Positions 35,468 through 43,936 of a DNA stretch of 64,000 bases are shown in pieces. Source of the DNA: Schaalia hyovaginalis (lineage in GTDB: Bacteria; Actinomycetota; Actinomycetes; Actinomycetales; Actinomycetaceae); assembly GCF_014208035.1 (NCBI RefSeq), contig NZ_JACHMK010000001.1, forward strand, positions 2,562,024-2,626,023, read 5' to 3'. The translations under genes were made by a program, and so were the position numbers. Every line of letters begins with the position of its first letter. Position 1 is the first letter of the stretch. The notes under the pieces are model-generated. The model made no database searches. It was not told the origin of the DNA and was given only the letters and a program-made list of their open reading frames with translations.

Positions 35468-36451
35468 TCACAGGCTCCTGCGCCGGTAGTACATGGCGAG
35501 CAGAGCCCCTGAAAGGTTGTGCCAGACGGAGAAGACGGCCCCGGGCAGCGCGCTCTCGGGAGTCGCTGCGAAATGGGTGGCGGCCAGCGTCGCTGCGAGA
35601 CCGGAGTTCTGCATGCCGACTTCGATGGAGATCGTGCGGTTCGCGCTCTCCGATCCGCCGGTGAGCCTGGAGGCGAAGAAGCCGAGCAGGTATCCGAGGA
35701 CGTTGTGGCACACGACGACGAGGAGGATGAGGAGGCCCGCCTGAAGGATCTTGGCTTGTGAGACCGAAACGACCACGAGAACGACGTAGCAGATGCCCAG
35801 AACCGAGACCCACGGCAGGGCGGGGAGCAGCGGTTCGACGACCTTGCCGGCGAATCGGCGGATGAGGAGGCCGCCGATGACGGGTACGAGGACCATCTTC
35901 ACGATCGAGATCGCCATGGCCTTCGCATCGACGGGCATGTAGGCGCCGGCGAGCCACCCGGTGAGGAGCGGAGTCATGAGCGGGGCGAGCAGCGTCGAGA
36001 TCGAGGTCATCGTGACGGAGAGCGCGACGTCTCCCTTCGCGAGGTAGGAGATGACGTTCGAGGAGGTGCCTCCGGGCGCGCAGCCGACGAGGATCACGCC
36101 GACCGCGATCGCTGCGGGCAGCTGGAAGATCCACGTGAGGAGCACGGCGAGCAGGGGCATGATGACGAATTGCGCGACGACGCCGATGAGCACCGGAAGG
36201 GGTCGTTTCACGACGAGTTCGAAGTCGGAGACCTTCAGGGTGAGGCCCATGCCGAACATGATGATGCCGAGGGCGTAGTTCGTTCCCGCGGCGAGGGGGT
36301 GGAACACCGCGGGTGCGGCCATCGCCGCGATGAAGGAGGCGATGATCATGAGGGGGAAGATCGTGACCGCGATTCGCGCGGAACGATCTTCATCGGTCGA
36401 GGACGGGCCGTGTTCGGTGGCCGCTGATTCGCGGACGCTCTTCGTACTCAT
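35468..36451 (-). CDS. Bile acid:sodium symporter-family (BASS) transporter
   Basis: 327 aa with about ten membrane helices and characteristic BASS motifs: FGMGLTL in helix 2-3, VGCAPGGTSSNVIS, and IEVGMQNSGLAATLA. Probably a Na+-coupled importer of an organic anion (pantoate, pyruvate or bile acid class); substrate unknown. ATG at 36451. The 163 bp between the IS end and its stop holds only low-complexity sequence. Confidence 0.92.
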   Translation of the reverse strand: MSTKSVRESAATEHGPSSTDEDRSARIAVTIFPLMIIASFIAAMAAPAVFHPLAAGTNYALGIIMFGMGLTLKVSDFELVVKRPLPVLIGVVAQFVIMPLLAVLLTWIFQLPAAIAVGVILVGCAPGGTSSNVISYLAKGDVALSVTMTSISTLLAPLMTPLLTGWLAGAYMPVDAKAMAISIVKMVLVPVIGGLLIRRFAGKVVEPLLPALPWVSVLGICYVVLVVVSVSQAKILQAGLLILLVVVCHNVLGYLLGFFASRLTGGSESANRTISIEVGMQNSGLAATLAATHFAATPESALPGAVFSVWHNLSGALLAMYYRRRSL

Positions 36452-36650
36452 GCCACTGTGCTACACCCCGGGTCCACACCTCGGACATTTCGTCTCACTC
36501 AATGAATACTATTCTGAGAGCCCCTCACGACATCCCTCCCTACGGGCCCATCGCGTCCGCTATGATCCGAGTAGCGTCGGAGATGCCGGAACACTGGCCC
36601 GCTCCGCACGTACCCGACGCTCATCCCATTCAATACTTGAGAGGTTTGTC

Positions 36651-37491
36651 ATGGATACACCCTCCGCTCCTGCGCCCCCCCCCGCTGAACCCGCAGGCAG
36701 CGGCGAAGAAGCCGCGTAACACGCTCGGCCTCATCGCCCTCATCATCTCCCTGGTCGGAACGGTCTTCGCCTGCATTCCCGGAGCGATGATCGTCGGCTG
36801 GATCCTCCTACCCATCTCCTTCATCCTCGGTATCGTCGCCCTGTTCATGAAGGGAAAGAGCCTCGGCCTCGCGGTCGGCGCCGTCATCATCTCGGTCATC
36901 GGAACCGTCATTGGCATCATCGCCTTCATCACCGTACTCGGCAACGCGCTCAACGACGCCTTCCACGAGGAGACAACGACCTCCTCCCCCCAGAGCGCGG
37001 GGACACAAGAATCCGAACCCTCGGACGGCATCGAGGCTCCCAGCAGCGAGGATGCGGGCAAGACCCGCGAGAATCCCCTTCCCATCGGCTCCTCACTGGA
37101 GACGAGCAAGTGGACCGTCGTCATCAACTCCATCACTCTCGACGGAACGGAGACCGTGGTAGGGGCGAACGCTCTCAACGACGCCCCTGATCCCGGCATG
37201 ATCTATGCGCTGATCAACGTCACCGCAACCTACCGGGGAGACGATGCCCAGGGCGCCCATCCGTGGCTCTCGATCGACTACGTCTCGAAAGACGGCAAGA
37301 CCTACGATTCAACCACTTCGTCGAAACTCATCATCCCTCCCGATCAGTTCGACACCCTCTCCACGCTCTACAACGGCGCTTCGGCGACGGGAAACTTCGC
37401 AATTGAAATCCCCGCCGATTCACCTGAACAGGGAGTATTCGCCGTGTCTCCCGATCTCCTCGCCGACAAGGTGTTCATCGCCGCCCAGTAA
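36651..37491 (+). pseudogene. DUF4190/DUF4352-type membrane protein, frameshifted at a 9-C tract
   Basis: ATG at 36651 has GAGAGG 9 nt upstream and encodes MDTPSAPAPPPAEPAG, but a run of nine C (36675-36683) puts the rest out of frame; with eight C the frame would read on as 279 aa: a Pro-rich start, two membrane helices (LIALIISLVGTVFACIPGA; IISVIGTVIGIIAFITVLG) and a secreted DUF4352-like beta-domain (SKWTVVINSITLDGTETV to IPPDQFDTLST). Likely an exported sensor- or lipoprotein-like domain. The tract may be phase-variable or a sequencing indel. Alternative in-frame start at 36502 has no ribosome site. Confidence 0.7.
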
Positions 37492-37548
37492 ATGCACTGA
37501 TGACGAGGGAGAAGCATCGCCGACTGCCCCGTCATCGGAACGCGAGCG

Positions 37549-37590
37549 CCTTGCGGGGTGCCGAGGATGGTTCCTCGGCACCCCGCAAGG
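37549..37590. terminator. 19-bp perfect bidirectional terminator
   Basis: Arms 37549-37567 and 37572-37590 pair perfectly around a 4-nt loop, between the convergent DUF4352 and aminotransferase genes. Confidence 0.88.
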
Positions 37591-37603
37591 CCTCATCTCG
37601 CCT

Positions 37604-38656
37604 TCAGGCGATGAAATCCCGGGCGACCCCGAGCAGCCGGTCATTCGCCTCCCGGTCTCCGATGCTCACCCGCACGCCCTCGGGGAAGGGGCGGACGAGA
37701 AGCCCCTCATCCGCACAAGCCGCGACGAAGGGCCCGCCCGCGCCCGGCAGGAAGAAGAAGTTCGCCTGCGTATCGCTCACCTCCCACCCGAAGGCCCGAA
37801 GCGCGGAGACGACCCTCTCGCGCTCGGCGACGACCTCGGCCACGGCGGCGCGCACCCCCGCCTCATCCTCCAAGGAGGCCAAAGCCCCCGCCTGAGCCGC
37901 GGTCGAGACTCCGAAGGGGACCGAGACGGCCTGGATCGCCCCGATGAGCCCCGGGTGCCCGATCGCATAACCGATGCGCGCCCCCGCAAGCCCGTGGGCC
38001 TTCGAGAAGGTCCTCATGACGAGGACGTTCGCATGCTCGGCGATCAGGGGGATCGCCGTGGCCACCGCTGGATCCGTCGCGAAGTCGATGTACGCCTCGT
38101 CGACGAGCACGAGAGTCGAGGGGTCGACGGCGCCGACGACGCGCTCGATCGCATCGAAGCCCAATGCCGGCCCGGTCGGATTGTTCGGCGAGCAGAGGAT
38201 CAGCACCCGGGCGCCCTGGGCGGCTGCCTCGATGAGCCCGGGGACATCGTGGCGCCCCTCGGAGTCGAGGGGCACCGGAACTCCGACCCCGTGGCTCGCC
38301 GGGATCGCGATCGGATAGGACTCGAAGGAACGCCACGGGTAGACGACGCGATCGCCCGGCTCGCACACCGCGCCGAGAGCCGCCACGAGGAGCGCCGAGG
38401 AACCGGTCCCGATGCACACCTGATCGGGATCGACGCCGTGCCGCACGGCGATGGCCCCGCGGAGCGCGACCGCGGTGAGATCCGGGTAGCGATTCACCGC
38501 CTCCAGGGCGCGCCGCATCGCCTCCGTCACCGTCGCCGAGGGCGGTAGCGGCATCTCGTTCGAGGAGAGCTTGACCGCGCCTTCGGCGCTCTTGCCGGGC
38601 GCGTATCGGGGCAGGGCCCGGACCGCGGGTCGGATCGGAACTTTGAGCTCGCTCAT
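37604..38656 (-). CDS. hisC: Histidinol-phosphate/aromatic aminotransferase (HisC/Pat family)
   Basis: 350-aa class II PLP aminotransferase. Seen: SSNEMPLPPS substrate-contact region, SPNNPTG, the VDEAYIDF aspartate segment, and FSKAHGLAGARIGYA with the PLP lysine Lys219. Stand-alone, not in a his operon, so it may be the aromatic aminotransferase Pat rather than the histidine-pathway enzyme. ATG at 38656. Confidence 0.9.
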   Translation of the reverse strand: MSELKVPIRPAVRALPRYAPGKSAEGAVKLSSNEMPLPPSATVTEAMRRALEAVNRYPDLTAVALRGAIAVRHGVDPDQVCIGTGSSALLVAALGAVCEPGDRVVYPWRSFESYPIAIPASHGVGVPVPLDSEGRHDVPGLIEAAAQGARVLILCSPNNPTGPALGFDAIERVVGAVDPSTLVLVDEAYIDFATDPAVATAIPLIAEHANVLVMRTFSKAHGLAGARIGYAIGHPGLIGAIQAVSVPFGVSTAAQAGALASLEDEAGVRAAVAEVVAERERVVSALRAFGWEVSDTQANFFFLPGAGGPFVAACADEGLLVRPFPEGVRVSIGDREANDRLLGVARDFIA

Positions 38657-38779
38657 GACTCAGTCCTACCGCACTCTCGGCGAAGAAGGACGAGGTATTC
38701 GCACTGCGGCCCCCTCCGCCCCCGCATCATCCGGGCGCCATCGCGTGCGCGCTCCGCGATGCTGGGGAAGACTGGGGGC

Positions 38780-39163
38780 ATGGAATTCCTGCTCCGCCTC
38801 ATCGCGACCATGGCCGGCATCTGGGCGGCCACCCTGATCGTGCCCGATATCGCCTTCGCCACCGGCTCGACGACCGGCGCCAACCTGCTCACCCTCGCCG
38901 TGATCGCCCTCGTCTTCACGCTCGTGAACTCGATCGTGAAACCGGTCGTCAAGACTCTCGCCTTCCCACTCTACCTCCTGAGCTTCGGGCTCTTCGCCCT
39001 GGTCACCAACGCCCTCATGTTCATGCTGACGGGGTGGCTGTCGACCAGGCTGGGCTTCGCCCTGTCGACCGGCGGCTTCCTCTCCTGCCTGGCGGGCGCG
39101 CTCATCACGGCGATCGTGTCCTCGATCATCGCCTCGCTCGTCGGCGCCGGGAAGAACGACTGA
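38780..39163 (+). CDS. Phage holin family IV-like membrane protein
   Basis: 127 aa with four hydrophobic helices; FTLVNSIVKPVVKTLAFPL and LYLLSFGLFALVTNALMF are hallmarks of the 4TM holin superfamily IV (PF04020) common as chromosomal genes in actinobacteria. ATG at 38780 follows GGGGG. No phage genes surround it, so a housekeeping membrane role is likelier than phage lysis. Confidence 0.88.
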   Translation: MEFLLRLIATMAGIWAATLIVPDIAFATGSTTGANLLTLAVIALVFTLVNSIVKPVVKTLAFPLYLLSFGLFALVTNALMFMLTGWLSTRLGFALSTGGFLSCLAGALITAIVSSIIASLVGAGKND

Positions 39164-39169
39164 ACGGCT

Positions 39170-40867
39170 TCAGTCCAGGATCCGTCGCGTCTCATAGCGG
39201 AATTCGGTCGTCCTCGTCCGATCATTCAAGCCGAGCCCTTCCGCCCTCGCCGCCTCCCACGAGCGCACGGGGGCGAACGACGGGTCCTCCCCACTCGCCC
39301 CCGACCCCTCTTCGATATCGGCCATGAGCGACCTGTAGGTCGCAAGGTCATGGGCCGCGGGCACACCCGGACTCCCGCCGGAACGCCCTCGCCCGTCGAA
39401 ATGGACCGTCACCACGCCCTCGGCATTGCCCGCGCCGTCGAGGGCGGGAACGATGTCCCGGGTGTTCTCCAAAGCCAGAACACCCACGCCCGCCGGAGGC
39501 GAGGAAGCGGCGATCGGCGATCCCGCCGTCAACGCCGAAACGACCGAATAGCGCGCACCCACCGCAGGGTCGGAGGCGAGGCGCGCCGCCACGATCCCGC
39601 CTTGGGAATGCCCCACGAATTCGACGGGCTCACCCCGGCCGATACCGGCCATCTCCATCGCCCGCAGGACAGCGCGGGACTGATCGGACTCGACGTCGGC
39701 CACCTCTTGGAGATTGGTGAGCATGTCCTGCGGATTCGATCCGCCCGCACCCCACCTCTGCGTACCGCGGATGACGACGCTCCACGAGGTCCGCATCCGG
39801 CCATCGGGGAGGGGCGTCTCATGCTTGAGGATCTTCAAGCCGCCCCGCTCACCGCCCGAAGGGAGGTCCGAAAGCTCGCCGAGCAGCTCCGAGGGAGTGC
39901 GAGGAGTGGCGTGCCCGGTCGGCGCCGCAGGAGCAGGCGACGCCCCATCCGACACGTTCGCGCCCACGAGAACGACCTCGCGGGGAAGCATGCGAGAGAC
40001 GACGAAGCGCGCCACGAGGGGAACGGCTCCAACTCCCGTCCAGTATCCCCTCGCCTTCACACGAGCATCGGACGCCTCCGGCGCCCCCGTTGAGAACCCG
40101 CCGCCGGCGCCCAACACCGGCGACTCCGCCCCTCCCCCGAATCCGCCTTCCGGGGATCCGCCGGCGCCACGACTCGCACTCGGCCCTGAGATCGGTCCGA
40201 TGACTTCGATGCCACGGCTCCGCCCATGGACGAGCGCCCCCGCGACGAGGGCCCACGCGCCGGCCACTCGAGCGGCCCGCCGGGTCCCCCCTCCACCGCG
40301 CCCGAACCACCCCGGCCCCGCGATCCTCCCCCCGAGGAGCAGGGCGTCCCACTCGAATCGCGGCCCGACCATCCCATCGCCCTTGCCGGTGGCGAAGGCC
40401 CAGACGGCGAGCCCAAGATCGGCGATCAGCACCCGGTCTTCAAGGAGACGCGCACCGGGGAGGAGCGCCACGAGGGGATCGAGGCGTGCGCCCCACGCCC
40501 CGCCGCTCAAATCCGGGACATTGAGTGATCCATCGCTCGCGAAGAGCCGGAGAGCCTCGCCTTCTGCGATGTCCAGGATCGCCGAGGCGAATGCGAGGCG
40601 TTCAGCACCGCCCTCCGCCATGCGCAGCAAGCGCAGCACGTCGGTGCGCGCGCATCCGCATGCGTCCACCGCCGCCCTCGACGCCTGCGGAACCAGGGAG
40701 ACGCTGCTCGAGGCGAGCTCCTCCGCTCGTGAACAGCCCGCGGCCAGATGCTCCAGCTCCGCCACGATCTCCCGGAGGCGCATCGCAGCGCGGCGCAGTT
40801 CCTCCGTGTCGACCCGCACGCGGCCCGTCGTGACGAGGACCCGTTCAAGATCACCATCCACTTTCAA
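39170..40867 (-). CDS. Large alpha/beta-hydrolase with helical N-terminal domain
   Basis: 565 aa. Residues 1-130 form an Ala/Arg/Leu-rich helical domain reminiscent of WXG/PPE-like proteins; a Gly/Ser-rich linker follows, then an alpha/beta-hydrolase with GHSQGG (Ser421). TTG at 40867 has GGAGG 8 nt upstream; GTG 40861 is an alternative. It overlaps the upstream WXG-like gene by 17 nt, implying co-translation and perhaps co-secretion. A paralogous hydrolase (SVAHDQDVIPSMDG versus LALENTRDIVPALDG) lies at 50394-51920. Substrate unknown. Confidence 0.75.
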   Translation of the reverse strand: MKVDGDLERVLVTTGRVRVDTEELRRAAMRLREIVAELEHLAAGCSRAEELASSSVSLVPQASRAAVDACGCARTDVLRLLRMAEGGAERLAFASAILDIAEGEALRLFASDGSLNVPDLSGGAWGARLDPLVALLPGARLLEDRVLIADLGLAVWAFATGKGDGMVGPRFEWDALLLGGRIAGPGWFGRGGGGTRRAARVAGAWALVAGALVHGRSRGIEVIGPISGPSASRGAGGSPEGGFGGGAESPVLGAGGGFSTGAPEASDARVKARGYWTGVGAVPLVARFVVSRMLPREVVLVGANVSDGASPAPAAPTGHATPRTPSELLGELSDLPSGGERGGLKILKHETPLPDGRMRTSWSVVIRGTQRWGAGGSNPQDMLTNLQEVADVESDQSRAVLRAMEMAGIGRGEPVEFVGHSQGGIVAARLASDPAVGARYSVVSALTAGSPIAASSPPAGVGVLALENTRDIVPALDGAGNAEGVVTVHFDGRGRSGGSPGVPAAHDLATYRSLMADIEEGSGASGEDPSFAPVRSWEAARAEGLGLNDRTRTTEFRYETRRILD

Positions 40868-41207
40868 GCCCCCCGCCTCCCGCGACGCCCGTCCCGCTCC
40901 CCGACCCGAGCGCGGTGAGGAAGGGATCCATGGTCGCCGCCGCGGCCCGCCAGCACGTTTGTGCCTCCACGGTCTCGAGGAAGCTGACTTCCCCCGCGAG
41001 GGCCGCGCAGGCGAGGCGCACGGAAGCTTGTGCCGTGCTCACTTGGGCGCATACCGCCGAAACAGCGGTTCTCGCCCCCTCGCCCGCGCTTCCCTCCCAT
41101 GAGTCGAGGCGGATCGCGGCGAGCGACGCCGCCACGGAGGCGAGTTCATCGTCGACGAGGCTCATGAGGCGCAGCGCTTCTTGCGCATTGAGGATCGCGA
41201 GGCTCAT
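40851..41207 (-). CDS. WXG100-like small helical protein
   Basis: 118 aa; ATG 41207. Two predicted helices flank a Trp-Glu-Gly turn (Trp37-Gly39 in LDSWEGSAGEG), as in WXG100/ESX substrates, and a Gly/Ser-rich tail follows. Length is near the 100-aa norm. It overlaps the hydrolase gene, a pairing typical of type VII secretion substrates (small partner upstream of a large effector). No T7SS core genes (EccC, EccD, MycP) are in the window, so secretion is inference. Confidence 0.65.
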   Translation of the reverse strand: MSLAILNAQEALRLMSLVDDELASVAASLAAIRLDSWEGSAGEGARTAVSAVCAQVSTAQASVRLACAALAGEVSFLETVEAQTCWRAAAATMDPFLTALGSGSGTGVAGGGGLESGW

Positions 41208-41423
41208 CGTCCCCCCGTTCGTCCGAGTGATCCTTCATATCAGCGACCGTAGGGGCGCGCCCCTTCAGGAGGCGCACGGGCGATGAGAGAATGTGGATTC
41301 CGCCGCTGCCCGCGCTCCTGTGGACGCGGAGCTCCGGGGACGCCGGAGAAATCCGGAGAAGTCGGGGCAGGCCGGGGAGGCCCGATGGGCCGGGCGCCAT
41401 CACTGAAAAGAGGGAGAGGGACG

Positions 41424-42197
41424 ATGCGGCAGTGGACGAAGACGGATCAACGGCCCGGGCGCATCGCCTTCGAAGCCTCGGGGCTCGCCTGGCTGGCCGA
41501 AGCGGGCCCGCAGGGCGCGAAAGTCGTGCGCGTGCTCGAAAGCTCACCGACCCGCCTGCGTGAAGAGCACCTGGTGTCCGCACCCCCGACCCGGACCGCC
41601 GCCGAGGACTTCGGGCGCGCCCTGGCGCGCACGCACGCCGCGGGGGCCTCGCACCTCGGGGCGCCGCCGCCCGGCTACACGGGCGCCGGATGGATGGGCG
41701 AAGCGCCGCTCCCCCTCCTCGATGAGGAGGCCACCGGCTCCTGGGGCGCCTTCTACGCCGAGCACCGCCTCCTCCCCTACGTGAAGGGCGCGCCCTTCAC
41801 CAGCGCGGACCGCATCGCGATCGACAGACTCTGCGAACGCCTCGCATCGGGAGAGCTCGATCATTCCCAACCGGCACTCGTCAGCAGGAGCGGGCGAGCC
41901 GCGCGCACGCACGGCGACCTCTGGTCGGGGAACGTCATGTGGACCGAGGGCGGTGCCGTCCTCATCGATCCGGCGGCTCAAGGCGGTCACGCCGAAGAGG
42001 ACCTCGCCGCTCTCGGGCTCTTCGGCTGCCCCCACCTGGAGCGCATCCTCGCCGCCTACGACGAGGCCTCACCGCTCGAAGCGGGCCGGGCCGAGCGGGT
42101 GGACCTCCACCGCCTGCACATCCTCTTCGTGCACGCATTCCTCTTCGGCGGGGCCTACGTCGGCGACTGCATGCGGATCGTTCGTCGTTTCACCTGA
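41424..42197 (+). CDS. Fructosamine kinase-family protein
   Basis: 257 aa. Aminoglycoside-phosphotransferase-like fold with the catalytic loop THGDLWSGNVMW and the metal-binding LIDPAAQGGHAEEDLA. Fructosamine-3-kinase or ketosamine-3-kinase family acts in repair of glycated proteins or metabolism of Amadori compounds. ATG 41424 with GGGAGAGGG upstream. 100 bp ahead of purB on the same strand. Confidence 0.92.
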   Translation: MRQWTKTDQRPGRIAFEASGLAWLAEAGPQGAKVVRVLESSPTRLREEHLVSAPPTRTAAEDFGRALARTHAAGASHLGAPPPGYTGAGWMGEAPLPLLDEEATGSWGAFYAEHRLLPYVKGAPFTSADRIAIDRLCERLASGELDHSQPALVSRSGRAARTHGDLWSGNVMWTEGGAVLIDPAAQGGHAEEDLAALGLFGCPHLERILAAYDEASPLEAGRAERVDLHRLHILFVHAFLFGGAYVGDCMRIVRRFT

Positions 42198-42297
42198 AGC
42201 GCTCCGCGCCCCGCCCTCGGCGAGCCTCCCCGAGCACTCCGAGCGCATCGGGCGGAAGGCGGACCGAAATGGGGGCGGATTCTGGAATGATGGGGCC

Positions 42298-43779
42298 ATG
42301 AGCGCTGATTGGTCCTCCCTCTTCTCCCCGAATCACGGCTACGCCGACCTCGCCGCGCACGGCGAACCCCTGTCCCCCCTCGACGGCCGCTACCGCTCGG
42401 CCGTCGCACCGCTCGCCAATCACCTCTCCGAGGCGGGCCTCAACAGGGCCCGCGTCCACGTGGAGATCGAATGGCTCATCCACCTCCTCGACCACCGCGT
42501 CCTGCCGGGCGCCCCCATGCTCACCGACGCCGAGCGCGAATACCTGCGCGCCCTCCCCCGCGACTTCTCCGAGGCCCACATCGCCCGTCTCGCCGAGTTC
42601 GAGGCCGTGACCCGCCACGACGTCAAGGCCGTCGAGTACCTCATCGGCGAACACCTCGCCAACGCCGCCCCCGCCCTCGGCGAGGAATCCTCCCTGCCGG
42701 GGCTGCGCGAGGTCGTCCACATCTTCTGCACCTCCGAGGACATCAACAACCTCGCCTACGCGCTCACGATCAAAGCGGCGATCGAGCAGGGGTGGCTGCC
42801 CGCCGCCCGCGCCCTCGAAGACCGCCTCCTCCGTCTCGCCGAGGCCGGCGCGGACGTCCCCATGCTCGCGCACACGCACGGCCAGCCCGCGACCCCGGTG
42901 ACGATCGGCAAGGAGATGGCCGTTTTCGCCCGCCGTTTCGCCCGTCAGATCGCCCGCGTCGAAGCAACCGAGTACCTCGGGAAGATCAACGGGGCGACCG
43001 GCACCTGGGCCGCCCACGTCGTCTCCGTCCCCGGCGCCGATTGGCCGCGCATCGCGAAGGCCTTCGTCGAGGGCCTCGGACTCACGTGGAACCCCATCAC
43101 GACCCAGATCGAATCCCACGACTGGCAGGCCGAACTCTATTCGGATGTCGCGCGCGCCGGGCGCATCGCCCACAACCTCGCGACCGACTGCTGGACCTAC
43201 ATCTCGATGGGCTACTTCCACCAGAACCTCGCCGCCCAAGGATCGACGGGCTCCTCGACGATGCCGCACAAGGTGAACCCGATCCGCTTCGAGAACGCCG
43301 AGGCGAACCTCGAAGTCTCCGCCGCCCTCCTCGACTCCCTGGCCGCCACCCTCGTGACCTCCCGGATGCAGCGCGACCTCACCGACTCGACGACGCAGCG
43401 CAACATCGGTGTGGCGCTCGGCCACTCGATCCTCGCCTACGACAACCTCGTGCGCGGCCTCGACGGCGTGGACATCAACGCGGCCCGCATGGCCGAGGAC
43501 CTGAACGCGAACTGGGCGGTGCTCGGCGAGGCGGTCCAGCAGGCGATGCGGGCGGCGGCGATCGCGGGCGCGACCGGCATGGCCAACCCCTACGAGCGCC
43601 TCAAGGAGCTCACCCGCGGCCACGAAGTCGGGGCCGAGGAGATGCACGGGTTCATCGCGGGGCTCGGCCTTCCCGCCGAGGTCGAGGAGCGCCTCCTCGA
43701 CCTGGAGCCCGCGAGCTACATCGGCCTCTCGCCCGAGATCGCCCGCTGGGCGCAGCGGGCCGGGACGAACGCGGACTGA
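42298..43779 (+). CDS. purB: Adenylosuccinate lyase
   Basis: 493-aa enzyme of the fumarase/aspartase superfamily splitting adenylosuccinate to AMP and SAICAR to AICAR in purine synthesis. The signature GSTGSSTMPHKVNPIRFE contains the catalytic-loop serines Ser319/Ser320; HTHGQPATPVTIG and TSEDINNLA are conserved. ATG 42298. E. coli PurB-type rather than the B. subtilis type, judging from length and loop sequence. A minisatellite and terminator follow. Confidence 0.96.
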   Translation: MSADWSSLFSPNHGYADLAAHGEPLSPLDGRYRSAVAPLANHLSEAGLNRARVHVEIEWLIHLLDHRVLPGAPMLTDAEREYLRALPRDFSEAHIARLAEFEAVTRHDVKAVEYLIGEHLANAAPALGEESSLPGLREVVHIFCTSEDINNLAYALTIKAAIEQGWLPAARALEDRLLRLAEAGADVPMLAHTHGQPATPVTIGKEMAVFARRFARQIARVEATEYLGKINGATGTWAAHVVSVPGADWPRIAKAFVEGLGLTWNPITTQIESHDWQAELYSDVARAGRIAHNLATDCWTYISMGYFHQNLAAQGSTGSSTMPHKVNPIRFENAEANLEVSAALLDSLAATLVTSRMQRDLTDSTTQRNIGVALGHSILAYDNLVRGLDGVDINAARMAEDLNANWAVLGEAVQQAMRAAAIAGATGMANPYERLKELTRGHEVGAEEMHGFIAGLGLPAEVEERLLDLEPASYIGLSPEIARWAQRAGTNAD

Positions 43780-43793
43780 TCCCCCTCACGCAG

Positions 43794-43868
43794 GCATCAA
43801 CCTCACGCGAGCATCAACCTCACGCGAGCATCAACCTCACGCGAGCATCAACCTCACGCGAGCATCAA
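43794..43868 (+). repeat. 17-bp tandem repeat after purB
   Basis: gcatcaacctcacgcga starts at 43794, 43811, 43828, 43845 and (partial) 43862 at exact 17-bp period. It is directly followed by a terminator hairpin; the repeats are non-coding. Confidence 0.93.
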
Positions 43869-43875
43869 GACGACT

Positions 43876-43905
43876 GCTCCCCGCGACCGGATGGTCGCGG
43901 GGAGC
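43876..43905. terminator. 13-bp bidirectional terminator
   Basis: Arms 43876-43888 and 43893-43905 (gctccccgcgacc/ggtcgcggggagc) with a 4-nt loop, between convergent purB and the acid phosphatase gene. Confidence 0.85.
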
Positions 43906-43936
43906 TCTTCACGTCAACGGCGCCTGTTACGACGGG

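Noticed and set aside
38780..39163. Prophage remnant suggested by the holin-like gene
   Set aside because: No integrase, capsid, tail or attachment repeats nearby; this 4TM family is usually chromosomal in actinobacteria.
43794..43868. Possible CRISPR array or coding repeat
   Set aside because: 17-bp head-to-tail units without spacers, located after a stop codon and before a terminator.
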